Positions 17,007 to 29,100 are shown, numbered from the stretch's first letter. The stretch: 64,000 bases of DNA from Pseudomonas sp. B20(2017) (GCF_002113125.1 NZ_NEJP01000002.1:62001-126000); one strand, 5' to 3'. The notes: generated from the sequence alone by a model not told the origin. Numbers and translations are program-made.

Positions 17007-17633
17007 ATGAACTCCGTTTTTATTGTCGACGATCACCCGGTCATTCGTCTTGCCGTTCGAATGTTGCTGGAACATGAAGGTTATAAAGTCGTTGGAGAAA
17101 CCGATAACGGTGTCGATGCCATGCAGATGGTTCGAGAATGCATGCCCGATCTGATCATTCTCGATATCAGCATTCCCAAGCTTGATGGCCTGGAGGTCCT
17201 CGCCCGTTTCAACGCCATGAGTTCGCCGTTCAAGACTCTGGTGCTGACCGCACAATGCCCCACTCTGTTCGGCATTCGCTGCATGCAATCCGGCGCATCG
17301 GGTTATGTGTGTAAACAGGAAGATCTGAGCGAACTGGTCAGTGCAATCAAAGCCGTACTTTCCGGTTACAACTATTTCCCCAGCCAGGCCTTGAACCCTG
17401 TCCGCCACGATGACATACGCTATGCGGAGCTGGAACTTTTCAAATCCGTCAATGATCGGGAGTTGATGGTGCTGCAGTTATTCGCCCAAGGCCGTACAAA
17501 CAAGGAAATTGCCAAAGGCATGTTCCTCAGCAACAAAACCGTCAGCACTTACAAAAAACGTCTGATGCAAAAACTAAAAGCCAAGTCTCTTGTAGAACTT
17601 ATCGAAATGGCCAAACGCAACGCACTCGTGTGA
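17007..17633 (+). CDS. Response regulator, BvgA/EvgA/RocA1-type (LuxR output)
   Basis: A 208-residue regulator. The receiver domain (1-120) has Asp53 in 'DLIILDISIPKLDGLEVL', and the LuxR helix-turn-helix is at 145-205 ('DRELMVLQLFAQGRTNKEIA', 'SNKTVSTYKKRLM'). Length and organisation equal those of RocA1 and BvgA. The next gene encodes an unorthodox hybrid kinase of RocS1/BvgS layout and starts within a few bases of this stop, so the two form one operon and a phosphorelay is expected. The ATG at 17007 gives the family N-terminus ('MNSVFIVDDHPVIR'); a start 12 codons upstream is less likely. Confidence 0.88.
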   Translation: MNSVFIVDDHPVIRLAVRMLLEHEGYKVVGETDNGVDAMQMVRECMPDLIILDISIPKLDGLEVLARFNAMSSPFKTLVLTAQCPTLFGIRCMQSGASGYVCKQEDLSELVSAIKAVLSGYNYFPSQALNPVRHDDIRYAELELFKSVNDRELMVLQLFAQGRTNKEIAKGMFLSNKTVSTYKKRLMQKLKAKSLVELIEMAKRNALV

Positions 17634-17641
17634 GAGTCCAT

Positions 17642-20600
17642 ATGCCCAGCCGTTTAATGAGTTTTTTGATTGCATTGAGTGCATGTGTGGTTTTTTGCAC
17701 CTCCGCAACGGTCGCATCCCCCGTCTCGCAAGACTTTTCCGTGTTCGGTCGCTCGGCAGACAGGTCAGTGCCAGTCGTGTTTGACCCGTCGCAAACGGCA
17801 TGGCTGGGCACTCGCAATGAATTGATTCTGGGGACATCCGCTCCCGACTACCCACCCTTCGACATGACAACCAGCGGGCATGACTACGAAGGCTTCACAG
17901 CGGATTACGCCGTACTCATCGGCAAAGCGGTGGGACTGCCGATCAGAGTCAAGCGCTTTGCCTCACGAGAAGTGGCCATAAGGGCTTTGATCGAAGGCGA
18001 CATCGACATGCTCGGCACAGCCAATGGTTTCGAAGCGGAAAACGCCAACATTTTACTGTCCAGGCCTTACGCCATAGATCAACCAGTACTCGTGGCACGC
18101 GAAGGCGAAACCCGCTCACTGACTGAAGGTCTGGCAGGCCTGCGACTGAGCATGCTGTACCACTACTTGCCGCTGGACGAGGTCAAGGCGATGTATCCCA
18201 AAGCCCTTATCACCTCCTATCCTTCCTACCAGAATGCAATCAACGCGGTAGCGTTTGATCAGGCGGACGTGTTTCTCGGTGACACCATTTCCACTCATTA
18301 CATGATCAGCAAAGGTTATCTGAACAACATCCGCATGGCGAACTTCGGCAAGCACGAATCCCATGGTTTCAGCTTCGCCGTGCATCGCAATGATCCGCAG
18401 TTGCTCGCCATAATCAACACCGTCCTGCAGGCTATTCCGGGAAGCGAACGCGACAACATCGCCAAACGCTGGAGCGCTGGCAGCGACACACTGCTGACCG
18501 ATCAGAAGTTGCAACTGACCCGACGCGAAGAGCAGTGGCTGAAAAAACATCCAGTGGTGAGCGTGGTGGTCAACGAGGCTTTCGCGCCTTTGACATTCTT
18601 CGACAGTGACGGCAACTTTCACGGCATCAGCGCCGATCTGCTCGAACTCATTCGCTTGCGTACCGGCCTGCGCTTCGACATCCGCCGCAGCCGCAGTGAT
18701 GCAGAGATGATCAAGCAAATTGAAAACAACCAGGCTGACCTGATCGCAGCTCTCCTCCCTACCGCCCAACGCCAGGAAACCCTTACTTTCAGCCGCCCCT
18801 ACCTGGAAAACTCTTACGTCCTGTTGACCAGAAAGGCCGCTGACAGCCCGACGCACCTGGGTCAGCTGAAACGCAAGCGGCTGGCGATCGCTCAGGGCAA
18901 TCCCATGATCGATTATTTGCGGAGCGAGTTTCCACGTATCCAACTGGTCGAAACACCGGACACATTCAGTGCGGTGGCGCTACTCGACGAAGGCCAGGTC
19001 GAGGGCGCCGTGAACTCACTGGTCATCGCGAACTACTTCATTTCATCGAAAATCTTCGAACACCCGTTGCAGATCACCACCACTATTGGCACCCGACAAG
19101 CGGCCTTTTCTCTGGCGACTGCCCGGGACAACGCGGAACTGGGTTCGATCATCGACAAGACGCTGATGAGCATCACGCCTGAAGAGCTGGGCATTATCAA
19201 TGGTCGCTGGCGGGGCTATTCAAGCGTGTCGCAAGGAGCCTGGCGTCAATATCAACGCTTTTTCTATCAACTGATCGGAGGAGCTTGTCTTCTTTTGCTG
19301 TTGTCGTTGCTCTGGAATGCCTACATGCGCCGCCAGATCAAACAGCGCAAATCGGCCGAGCGGGCGTTGAACGACCAACTGGAATTCATGCGATCACTGG
19401 TCAACGGCACGCCCCATCCCATTTATGTGCGCGACCAACAGGGTCTGCTGCAAAGCTGCAATGACAGTTACCTGGAGGTATTCAATGCAAGACGCGAAGA
19501 CGTCATTGGCAAAAGCGTCATGCAAGGTGCGCTGAACAACGCTTTCGAGGCACGGACGTATCAGGCCGACTATCAGCGGGTAGTGGCAGAAGGAAAACCG
19601 CTCGTGCTTGACCGGCCGTTGCATATCGGCAACCGGCGACTGACGATCTATCACTGGATCCTGCCATACCGGGATTCCAGCGGCGAAGTACGCGGAATCA
19701 TCGGCGGCTGGATCGACATCAGCGAACGCCGGGAGCTGTTCGACGAACTTCACGCTGCCAAGGAGCGGGCGGACGAGGCCAACCGGGCCAAGAGCACTTT
19801 TCTGGCAACCATGAGTCACGAAATACGCACGCCGATGAACGCGGTGATCGGCATGCTCGAACTGACGCTCAAGCGTATGGATCACGCCCATCCGGATCGT
19901 TCCGGCATAGAAACGGCCTACAATTCGGCCAAAGATTTGCTTGGCCTGATCGGTGACATACTGGATATCGCGAGAATCGAGTCCGGGCGATTGAGCTTGA
20001 GTCCCGAACGGGTCAATCTTGTCGACACCGTTGGCTCGGTGGTCAGAATATTCGAAGGTCTGGCCCGGCAGAAGAGCCTTTCACTGGCAGTGACTGTCTC
20101 TCCGCCCGAACTGAACATCGACGTGCACCTTGACCCTTTGCGCTTTAAACAGGTGCTGTCAAACCTCATCAGCAACGCCATCAAATTTACCGACGCGGGA
20201 CACATCAGGATCGCGCTCGATGTTCAGCCAACGGATGATCCCGAATGCTCGCTGGTGCAATTGACCGTACAGGACAGCGGGATAGGCATCACCACACAGG
20301 ATCAGCTACGCCTGTTTGAACCATTCGCCCAGGCCGGCAACGGTGGGCAGCGAACGGTCAGTGGCGCGGGGCTGGGGCTGGTCATCAGTCGCAACCTGTG
20401 CGAAATGATGGGAGGAAAACTACGACTGAGTAGCCTTTCCGGCATCGGCACACAGGTCAGTGTCTCGCTACCGCTGGCCATCATGCCCGCACAAGTGGCG
20501 CTAGCTGAAAACGAACCGCAAATTCAGACTTCGCTGAACCCGCTGATGGTACTGGTGGTAGACGATCATCCGGCCAATCGCCTTCTGATGTGCCAGCAAC

Positions 20601-21286
20601 TGGAATATCTCGGGCATCGGTTCTGCATCGCCGAAGATGGCCGGCAGGGACTCGAACAATGGAAAAACGGCGCGTTCGATCTGGTCATTGCCGATTGCAA
20701 CATGCCCCTTATGAACGGCTACGAGCTGACCCGCGCGATTCGCCAACATGAAAAACTCATCCGTCGCCCGGCCTGCACTGTATTGGGGTTCACCGCCAAT
20801 GCTCAGCCGGAGGAAATCCTGCGCTGCAAACAGTCGGGCATGAACGAGTGCCTGTTCAAACCCCTGAGCCTGAGCATATTGAGTCGATGGATCGATAGCG
20901 TCCAACCGCTGTTCCGCACGCCGGCTTTCAACCTGCAGGGACTGACGCTACTGACCGGAGGGAACCCTGCCCAGGCTCGGCGCCTGCTGGCCGAACTGCT
21001 CAACAGCAGTCGTTCTGACCGACAGGAATTGCAGACCCTTTCACGCCTGCGCGATCACTCTGCACTGGCAGGGATCGCTCACAAGATCATCGGTGCGGCA
21101 CGTATTGCCCAGGCTTCGCGCCTGATCGACAGTTGCGAAGCGCTTGAGCAGGCCTGTTTGAAAGCGTTGCCGGAGGATGAAATCGAACGTCGCTGCAGAG
21201 CCAGCAATCTCGCCATCATTGAACTGGAGCAAGCACTGGAACAGCAACTCGCGCAGAGCGACCAAAGCAAAATGACCGGGGCTTAA
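17642..21286 (+). CDS. Unorthodox hybrid sensor kinase with two solute-binding domains (BvgS/EvgS/RocS1 type)
   Basis: A 1214-residue inner membrane protein. In order: signal peptide (1-25), two periplasmic SBP_bac_3 domains (about 55-270 and 285-520, the second starting 'WLKKHPVVSVVVNEAFAPLT'), a transmembrane helix near 540-560, PAS (580-700), HisKA with His726 in 'ATMSHEIRTPMNAV', an ATPase with 'NLISNAIKFTD' and 'GAGLGLVISR', a receiver with Asp1018 in 'VIADCNMPLMNGYEL', and Hpt with His1147 in 'GIAHKIIGAARI'. All phosphorelay residues are intact. ATG 17642 has GAGAG upstream; GTG 17630, overlapping the regulator stop, is the alternative. The periplasmic ligand is unknown. An HD-GYP gene follows 48 bases later. 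Confidence 0.92.
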   Translation: MPSRLMSFLIALSACVVFCTSATVASPVSQDFSVFGRSADRSVPVVFDPSQTAWLGTRNELILGTSAPDYPPFDMTTSGHDYEGFTADYAVLIGKAVGLPIRVKRFASREVAIRALIEGDIDMLGTANGFEAENANILLSRPYAIDQPVLVAREGETRSLTEGLAGLRLSMLYHYLPLDEVKAMYPKALITSYPSYQNAINAVAFDQADVFLGDTISTHYMISKGYLNNIRMANFGKHESHGFSFAVHRNDPQLLAIINTVLQAIPGSERDNIAKRWSAGSDTLLTDQKLQLTRREEQWLKKHPVVSVVVNEAFAPLTFFDSDGNFHGISADLLELIRLRTGLRFDIRRSRSDAEMIKQIENNQADLIAALLPTAQRQETLTFSRPYLENSYVLLTRKAADSPTHLGQLKRKRLAIAQGNPMIDYLRSEFPRIQLVETPDTFSAVALLDEGQVEGAVNSLVIANYFISSKIFEHPLQITTTIGTRQAAFSLATARDNAELGSIIDKTLMSITPEELGIINGRWRGYSSVSQGAWRQYQRFFYQLIGGACLLLLLSLLWNAYMRRQIKQRKSAERALNDQLEFMRSLVNGTPHPIYVRDQQGLLQSCNDSYLEVFNARREDVIGKSVMQGALNNAFEARTYQADYQRVVAEGKPLVLDRPLHIGNRRLTIYHWILPYRDSSGEVRGIIGGWIDISERRELFDELHAAKERADEANRAKSTFLATMSHEIRTPMNAVIGMLELTLKRMDHAHPDRSGIETAYNSAKDLLGLIGDILDIARIESGRLSLSPERVNLVDTVGSVVRIFEGLARQKSLSLAVTVSPPELNIDVHLDPLRFKQVLSNLISNAIKFTDAGHIRIALDVQPTDDPECSLVQLTVQDSGIGITTQDQLRLFEPFAQAGNGGQRTVSGAGLGLVISRNLCEMMGGKLRLSSLSGIGTQVSVSLPLAIMPAQVALAENEPQIQTSLNPLMVLVVDDHPANRLLMCQQLEYLGHRFCIAEDGRQGLEQWKNGAFDLVIADCNMPLMNGYELTRAIRQHEKLIRRPACTVLGFTANAQPEEILRCKQSGMNECLFKPLSLSILSRWIDSVQPLFRTPAFNLQGLTLLTGGNPAQARRLLAELLNSSRSDRQELQTLSRLRDHSALAGIAHKIIGAARIAQASRLIDSCEALEQACLKALPEDEIERRCRASNLAIIELEQALEQQLAQSDQSKMTGA

Positions 21287-21334
21287 CTATGCTTTGACGC
21301 TGAGCGGTGTGCCTACCTGAACGGAGAGTCCGCA

Positions 21335-24277
21335 ATGCCCAGCCCACTGCGCCCGGATCAACGCCGGTTTCCGCTGCATGTGCACATCAGCGTCATGTTT
21401 ACCTTTCTGTTGTTGCTCACCGGGGTAGTGCTGGGCTTGTTCAACTACCGGCAGACCACACAGATCATCCTTTCAAGCAGCGAAAAGTTGTTCAACCGCA
21501 TCGAGCAGGATGTACGTCTGGATCTGCAATCTACCTACGCACCAATTCGGCATTTGCTTGGCCTGCTGACACACAACCCGGCCACTCGTGCTTCCCGCCT
21601 TGAACAGCGTCTGGTGCTGCTCGAGCCGTTCAGCCAGTCCCTGACGGACAACCCGGATCTGGCCTCGCTGTACCTGGGCTATGGCAATGGCGATTTTTTC
21701 ATGGTGCGCCCCTTGCGCACAACGGCACTGAAAACCTTGCTCAAGGCGCCGGAAGCGGCGGCGTATCAGGTCTGGAGCATTGAGCATGATGCCAGCGGCC
21801 AGGCGCATTCACAGTCGCTGTTCTTCGATCAGGCACTGTCCCCGGTCGGCCGCCAGGACAACCCTGACGATTCTTACGACCCACGCGGCCGGGCCTGGTA
21901 TATAAATGCACGTCAACAAAACGAGCAGATCACCACCGAACCTTATATTTTTTTCTCCACGCACAATGTCGGCACGACCCTGGCCCGTCGCAGCGGCGAA
22001 AACGCCGTCATCGCCGCCGACCTGACCCTCGACACGCTATCGGCGACGCTGATCAAACACGTAGTGACGCCGGCCACGGAAATCGTCCTGTTCGATGCCG
22101 ATGGCAACGCCGTCGCCTATCCCGACAGTCGCCGGCTGATCGTCGATGACCGAACGGCACGTCTGGCCAAGGCCGCCGACCTGAGCCCCGGTCTGCACGC
22201 ATTGTTGTCCGGCCATCAGGGCAACCGCCTCAAAGCCGAAGGTCGACAATGGATCGTCGCCCGCAGCCACTTGCAGGAAGGCGGACCAAAGGGTTTGCAG
22301 ATGGCGTTGCTGGTGCCGGAGGACGAGTTGCTGGCCGACGCCTATCGCATACGCTGGCAAGGTGCGCTGATTACGCTGGCCACCCTGCTGCTTTGCCTGC
22401 CGTTGGGCTGGCTGATCTCGCGAGTTCTGGTCAAACCACTGCATGCTCTGGTCAAGGAAGCCGATGCGATCCGCAGTTTCGACTTCAACTTCCCGGTGAC
22501 CCGTCGATCCCTGGTGCTCGAGGTGGACCAACTGAGTCTTTCGATGGCCCGTATGAAAGATACCCTCGCCAGTTTTTTCCGCATCACTGATAGCCTGACC
22601 GCCGAAACCCGCTTCGCGCCGCTGCTGCATCGGGTACTGTTCGAAACGGTGCAGATCGCGCAGGCCCAGGCAGGGCTGATCTATTTGCGCGAGAACGATG
22701 GCAATCGCATGGAGCCCTGTGGGCTGGTAATCGATGGAACATCACAAACGCTGACCGCGTTTGAAATTCAGGATCGCGGTATCGATGTCTCACAGAATCC
22801 TGAATGGTTCCGGAAACTGGAAAATGCCGACACCGTCGTGAGCAATCTCGGCTTCGAACAGGCCGGCGATTTACAGAAAGTGCTGCTGGCACTGGACTCG
22901 CCACGGGTGCATTTGATCGGTATACGCCTGCATAACCGTCACAACGAGACCGTCGGCTTGCTGGTATTGCTCATCAATGACAGCGGTACTGTGGCCGACC
23001 TGGAAAAACTCCGCCCGGATCGCATCGCGTTCCTGCAGGCGGTGTCCGGCGCGGCAGCCGTGAGCATCGAAAGCCAGCGTCTGCAAGCCCGACAGAAACA
23101 ACTGATGGATGCATTCATTCAACTCCTGGCCGGCGCCATCGACGCCAAAAGCCCCTACACCGGCGGGCATTGCCAACGAGTGCCGGAGCTGGCCCTGATG
23201 CTCGCCCATGCGGCGGCGGCCAGCCAGGCCCCGGCTTTTCGCGATTACCAGCCGAACGAGGACGAATGGGAGGCCTTGCACATCGCTGCGTGGCTGCACG
23301 ATTGCGGCAAGGTCACGACACCGGAATATGTGGTCGACAAGGCCACCAAACTGGAAACCCTGAACGATCGTCTCCACGAAATCCGCACCCGCTTCGAGGT
23401 GCTCAAACGCGACGCCTGGATCAACTACTGGCAAGCCGTGGCGATGGGCGGTGACGAGGTCCAACTTGCCGACCTGCGCGACGCGACGCTCATAGCCCTG
23501 GACGATGACTTCGCGTTTGTCGCTCGCTGCAATCTGGGCTCAGAAGCGATGGCAGAGGCGGACCTGGAACGTCTGCAAGGCATCGCGCAGCGCACCTGGG
23601 TGCGCACACTGGATAATCGACTGGGTCTGTCTTGGGAAGAGAACCGGCGTCAGGCAAAGACTCCGGCACCGACCTTGCCGGTCAGCGAACCGCTGCTGGC
23701 CGACAAGCCCGAACATCTGCTCGAACGCGCCGATGGGGAGCTGATTCCCGAAGACAATCCATGGGGTTTCAAGCTTGACGTTCCGCACTACAAATACAAT
23801 CGCGGCGAACTGTACAACCTCAGCATCCCTCGCGGCACCCTCACACGGGAGGAGCGCTACATCATCAACCATCACATTGTGCAGACGATCCTGATGCTCA
23901 GTCATCTGCCCTTCCCCGAACACCTGAAAAGCATCGCGGAAATTGCCGGTGGGCATCATGAAAAAATGGACGGCACCGGTTATCCCAAGCGTCTGAAGCG
24001 CGAAGACATGAGCCTGCCGGCGCGGATGATGGCGATTGCCGACATTTTCGAAGCGCTGACCGCCGCCGACCGCCCGTACAAGAAGGCCAAGACCCTGAGC
24101 GAAGCCTTGGGAATCATGTCGACCATGTGTCGTGAGGCGCACATTGACGCCGAGCTGTTCGGCCTGTTCATCCGCGATGGCGTGTATCTGCAGTACGCCA
24201 CGCGTTTTCTCGATCCACGGCAGATCGATGCCGTGGACCCGGCGGCCGTACTGCTCAAGGCAGGTCTGGCAGAGTGA
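21335..24277 (+). CDS. Membrane HD-GYP cyclic-di-GMP phosphodiesterase with Cache, HAMP and GAF domains
   Basis: A 980-residue protein. TM1 at about 18-40, periplasmic Cache domain (45-335, with 'YDPRGRAWYINARQQNEQIT'), TM2 near 345-365, HAMP, GAF (about 435-580), and HD-GYP (595-960). Metal ligands are present: His655-Asp656 in 'AAWLHDCGKVTTPEY', the HH pair at 874-875, and 'MDGTGYPKRL', then 'ADIFEALTAADRPYKK'. About 219 residues separate HD from HH, far more than in a typical HD-GYP domain, so an insertion of roughly 160 residues is present. GGAG precedes the ATG. It probably belongs to the upstream regulator-kinase operon and would lower cyclic-di-GMP. Confidence 0.88.
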   Translation: MPSPLRPDQRRFPLHVHISVMFTFLLLLTGVVLGLFNYRQTTQIILSSSEKLFNRIEQDVRLDLQSTYAPIRHLLGLLTHNPATRASRLEQRLVLLEPFSQSLTDNPDLASLYLGYGNGDFFMVRPLRTTALKTLLKAPEAAAYQVWSIEHDASGQAHSQSLFFDQALSPVGRQDNPDDSYDPRGRAWYINARQQNEQITTEPYIFFSTHNVGTTLARRSGENAVIAADLTLDTLSATLIKHVVTPATEIVLFDADGNAVAYPDSRRLIVDDRTARLAKAADLSPGLHALLSGHQGNRLKAEGRQWIVARSHLQEGGPKGLQMALLVPEDELLADAYRIRWQGALITLATLLLCLPLGWLISRVLVKPLHALVKEADAIRSFDFNFPVTRRSLVLEVDQLSLSMARMKDTLASFFRITDSLTAETRFAPLLHRVLFETVQIAQAQAGLIYLRENDGNRMEPCGLVIDGTSQTLTAFEIQDRGIDVSQNPEWFRKLENADTVVSNLGFEQAGDLQKVLLALDSPRVHLIGIRLHNRHNETVGLLVLLINDSGTVADLEKLRPDRIAFLQAVSGAAAVSIESQRLQARQKQLMDAFIQLLAGAIDAKSPYTGGHCQRVPELALMLAHAAAASQAPAFRDYQPNEDEWEALHIAAWLHDCGKVTTPEYVVDKATKLETLNDRLHEIRTRFEVLKRDAWINYWQAVAMGGDEVQLADLRDATLIALDDDFAFVARCNLGSEAMAEADLERLQGIAQRTWVRTLDNRLGLSWEENRRQAKTPAPTLPVSEPLLADKPEHLLERADGELIPEDNPWGFKLDVPHYKYNRGELYNLSIPRGTLTREERYIINHHIVQTILMLSHLPFPEHLKSIAEIAGGHHEKMDGTGYPKRLKREDMSLPARMMAIADIFEALTAADRPYKKAKTLSEALGIMSTMCREAHIDAELFGLFIRDGVYLQYATRFLDPRQIDAVDPAAVLLKAGLAE

Positions 24278-24760
24278 TCAGCAGTCGGTCAGTCGCAGGA
24301 AGATCGCCGCCAGTTGTTCGATCCCGGCCTGATCGTCGGCACCGAAACGCGCGAGCTTCGGGCTGTCGAGGTCGAGCACGCCGATCAGGCGACCATCCTT
24401 GACCAACGGCACGACCAGCTCGCTGTTCGACGCGCTGTCGCAAGCGATATGGCCCGGAAACGCGTGAACGTCTTCAACCCGTTGCGTCTGCAGGCTGGCA
24501 GCCGCCGCGCCGCACACACCGCGACCGAACGGAATGCGCACGCAGGCGATCTGGCCCTGAAACGGGCCGAGCACCAGCTCTTCGTTGCGATTGAGGTAGA
24601 AACCGGCCCAGTTCAAGTCATCGAGCTGGTTGAACAGGAACGCCGAAAACTGTGCGGCGTTGGCGATGAAATCGCGTTCGTCCGCCAGCAACGACTCCAG
24701 TTGCGCGGCCAACATGCCATAGCCTTCGAGGCCCTGGCCGCTCTGTTGCAAATCAATCAT
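24278..24760 (-). CDS. msrC: Free methionine-(R)-sulfoxide reductase (GAF-type, fRMsr)
   Basis: A 160-residue single GAF-domain enzyme that reduces free L-methionine-(R)-sulfoxide using thioredoxin. The three cysteines of the family are present at 73 ('GQIACVRIPFGRG'), 83 ('GVCGAAA') and 107 ('GHIACDSASNSELV'), with 'DLDSP' near the end. The start at 24760 overlaps the upstream ATPase gene's stop by four bases (ATGA), so the two are coupled. The 3' end abuts the convergent HD-GYP gene with no spacer. An oxidative repair role fits the msrB and gpx genes a few kilobases away. Confidence 0.9.
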   Translation of the reverse strand: MIDLQQSGQGLEGYGMLAAQLESLLADERDFIANAAQFSAFLFNQLDDLNWAGFYLNRNEELVLGPFQGQIACVRIPFGRGVCGAAAASLQTQRVEDVHAFPGHIACDSASNSELVVPLVKDGRLIGVLDLDSPKLARFGADDQAGIEQLAAIFLRLTDC

Positions 24761-25647
24761 GCCTTGTGCTCCAACAATTTCAGTCCCACCCAGTAACGGG
24801 CGAATTGGTACGCGCAACGTCCGTTGCGGTTGCCACGGCCGGTCGCCCAGCGCACGGCGAGAATGTCCAGCTGTTCGTCGCGCTGCCAGCTCAGGCCGGC
24901 CTTGGCGGCCAACTGGCCGATCCAGTGTTCGACGACGTTGAGGAAATGTTCCTGGGTAAACGGATAGAACGACAGCCACAGGCCAAAGCGATCCGACAGC
25001 GCGATTTTGTCTTCCACCGCCTCGCTCGGATGCAGTTCGCCATCGACGCGCTTCCAGTTTTCGTTGTCACTTTCCTTTTCTGGCACCAGATGGCGACGGT
25101 TGGAGGTGGCGTACAACAACACGTTGTCCGGCGCCTGTTCGAGCGAGCCGTCCAGCACGCTTTTCAACACGCGATAATCGCCTTCGCCGGACTCGAACGA
25201 CAGGTCGTCGCAAAACAGCACAAAGCGCTGCGGCAGCTTGGCGATCTGCTCCACCACCCGTGGCAGATCCGCCAGGTGATCGCGCTCGATTTCGATCAGA
25301 CGCAAACCGGCCTTGGCGTGCTCTGCCAGCAGCGCGCGCACCAGCGACGATTTACCGGTGCCACGCGACCCCCACAGCAACGCATGGTTGGCCGGCATGC
25401 CGTCGAGAAATTGCTGAGTGTTGCGGCCCAGTTGCTCCAGCTGCCGGTCGACACCGATCAGGTCTGACAAGCGCATGTCGAGGCTGACTTCCAGCGGCAG
25501 CAGATAACCGCTGCGACCGTCACGCTGCCAACGGGCGGCGAGACAGGTATTCCAGTCGATGACCGGGCGCGGTGCCGGCAACAACGGCTCGATCCGCGCC
25601 AGAACCGACTCGGCGCGTTCAAGAAAAGCATTCAATCGGGAATCCAC
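24757..25647 (-). CDS. DUF815-family ATP-binding protein
   Basis: A 296-residue AAA-like P-loop protein. Walker A is 'LLWGSRGTGKSSLVRALLAE' near residue 90 and the Walker B-like segment is 'RFVLFCDDLSFE' near 145. A sensor-like 'LLYATSNRRHLVPEK' and 'LSDRFGLWLSFYPFTQEHFL' follow. This pattern defines DUF815, a widely conserved group without an assigned function. It is the first gene of a two-gene unit with the methionine sulfoxide reductase and divergent from the SagS-type kinase. Function unknown beyond ATP binding. Confidence 0.87.
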   Translation of the reverse strand: MDSRLNAFLERAESVLARIEPLLPAPRPVIDWNTCLAARWQRDGRSGYLLPLEVSLDMRLSDLIGVDRQLEQLGRNTQQFLDGMPANHALLWGSRGTGKSSLVRALLAEHAKAGLRLIEIERDHLADLPRVVEQIAKLPQRFVLFCDDLSFESGEGDYRVLKSVLDGSLEQAPDNVLLYATSNRRHLVPEKESDNENWKRVDGELHPSEAVEDKIALSDRFGLWLSFYPFTQEHFLNVVEHWIGQLAAKAGLSWQRDEQLDILAVRWATGRGNRNGRCAYQFARYWVGLKLLEHKA

Positions 25648-25771
25648 GTCTTCTCCTCGGGCTCGTTCACAGTAATGATGGCGGTACAGCGACGACAGAC
25701 AGCGTTCGAATCCTGTCCCGACCCTTGTTACAAGGCGATTCGGGAACTCCGGAATCCGTGCATGATCGACT

Positions 25772-28118
<2,347 letters not shown>

Positions 28119-28135
<17 letters not shown>

Positions 28136-28580
28136 TCTGCCCCAGCAAGTGATCGAGCCCCACACGAAGTTCATTGAGCCGGTCCAGATCCACCCCGCTG
28201 TCGCACAACAGCCGCGCCTTCAACGGCCCGACCTGTTCACGCAGCGCCTGCCCCTGCGGCGTGAGGCTCAGATGAACCTCACGCTCGTCCCGGGCCGATC
28301 TCTGGCGTTGCACCAGTTGCAATTGTTCCAGACGCTTGAGCAGCGGCGTCAGCGTGCCGGAATCCAGTGCCAACCGCTCACCCAGCGCCTTGACCGTCGG
28401 TTGCTCCGGCACGGTTTGCTGCCATTCCCACAACACCAGCATCGCCAGGTATTGCGGGTAGGTCAGGCCGAGCCGATCGAGCATCGGCTTGTAGGCACGG
28501 ATCACCGCCCGCGATGCGGCATACAACTTGAAGCACAGCTGACTGTCGAGCTTCAGCGAATCGGCGGACAGGTTGTTCAT
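28119..28580 (-). CDS. ospR: Peroxide-sensing MarR regulator OspR (OhrR family)
   Basis: A 153-residue winged-helix repressor of the OhrR/OspR group. The sensing Cys is C16 in 'LDSQLCFKLYAASRAV', followed by 'YPQYLAMLVLWE' and the recognition helix 'DSGTLTPLLKRLEQLQLVQRQ'. A second Cys is in 'RLLCDSGV'. In P. aeruginosa OspR represses the glutathione peroxidase gene and itself until oxidised. Here too it is the second gene of a gpx-ospR operon with a four-base overlap (ATGA), and a strong palindrome is found before gpx. Convergent with sagS. Confidence 0.9.
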
Positions 28581-29062
28581 TTGAGCAGGGCTTCGATCTC
28601 GCGGCTCAGATCCTGCGGCTTGGTGGCCGGGGCGAAGCGCTTGACCAACTGGCCGTCCTTGCCGATCAGGAACTTGGTGAAATTCCACTTGATACCCTGG
28701 GAGCCCAGCACGCCCGGTGCGCGTTTCTTCAACTGCACGAACAGCGGATGGGCGCCGGTACCGTTGACTTCGATCTTCTTGAACAGCGGGAAGCTGACGC
28801 CGTAGTTCAGCTCGCAGAACTCGCTGATGGCACCCTCGTTGCCCGGCTCCTGCTTGCCGAACTGATTGCACGGGAAGCCCAGCACCACCAGCCCCTGATC
28901 CTTATAGGTCTGCCACAGCTCCTCAAGGCCTTTGTACTGCGGCGTGAAACCGCATTTGCTGGCGGTATTGACCACCAGCACCGCCTTGCCAGCGAAATCG
29001 GCGAGGGTCTTCTGCTCGCCTTTGATGGTGGTGCACGGAATGTTCAGCAGGTTATCGCTCAT
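28577..29062 (-). CDS. gpx: Glutathione/thioredoxin peroxidase
   Basis: A 161-residue cysteine-type glutathione peroxidase that reduces hydroperoxides. The catalytic Cys37 is in 'VNTASKCGFTPQYKGLEEL', 'GFPCNQFGKQEPG' carries Gln and a probable resolving Cys, and 'IKWNFTKFLIGKDG' supplies the Trp-Asn pair. It uses Cys rather than selenocysteine. It is the first gene of an operon with ospR and lies 40 bases downstream of the OspR operator at 29101-29134. The ATG is preceded by AAGAG. Confidence 0.92.
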   Translation of the reverse strand: MSDNLLNIPCTTIKGEQKTLADFAGKAVLVVNTASKCGFTPQYKGLEELWQTYKDQGLVVLGFPCNQFGKQEPGNEGAISEFCELNYGVSFPLFKKIEVNGTGAHPLFVQLKKRAPGVLGSQGIKWNFTKFLIGKDGQLVKRFAPATKPQDLSREIEALLK

Positions 29063-29100
29063 GGTGCGCACTCTTGAAAATGGATAGACGGCAAAAATAG

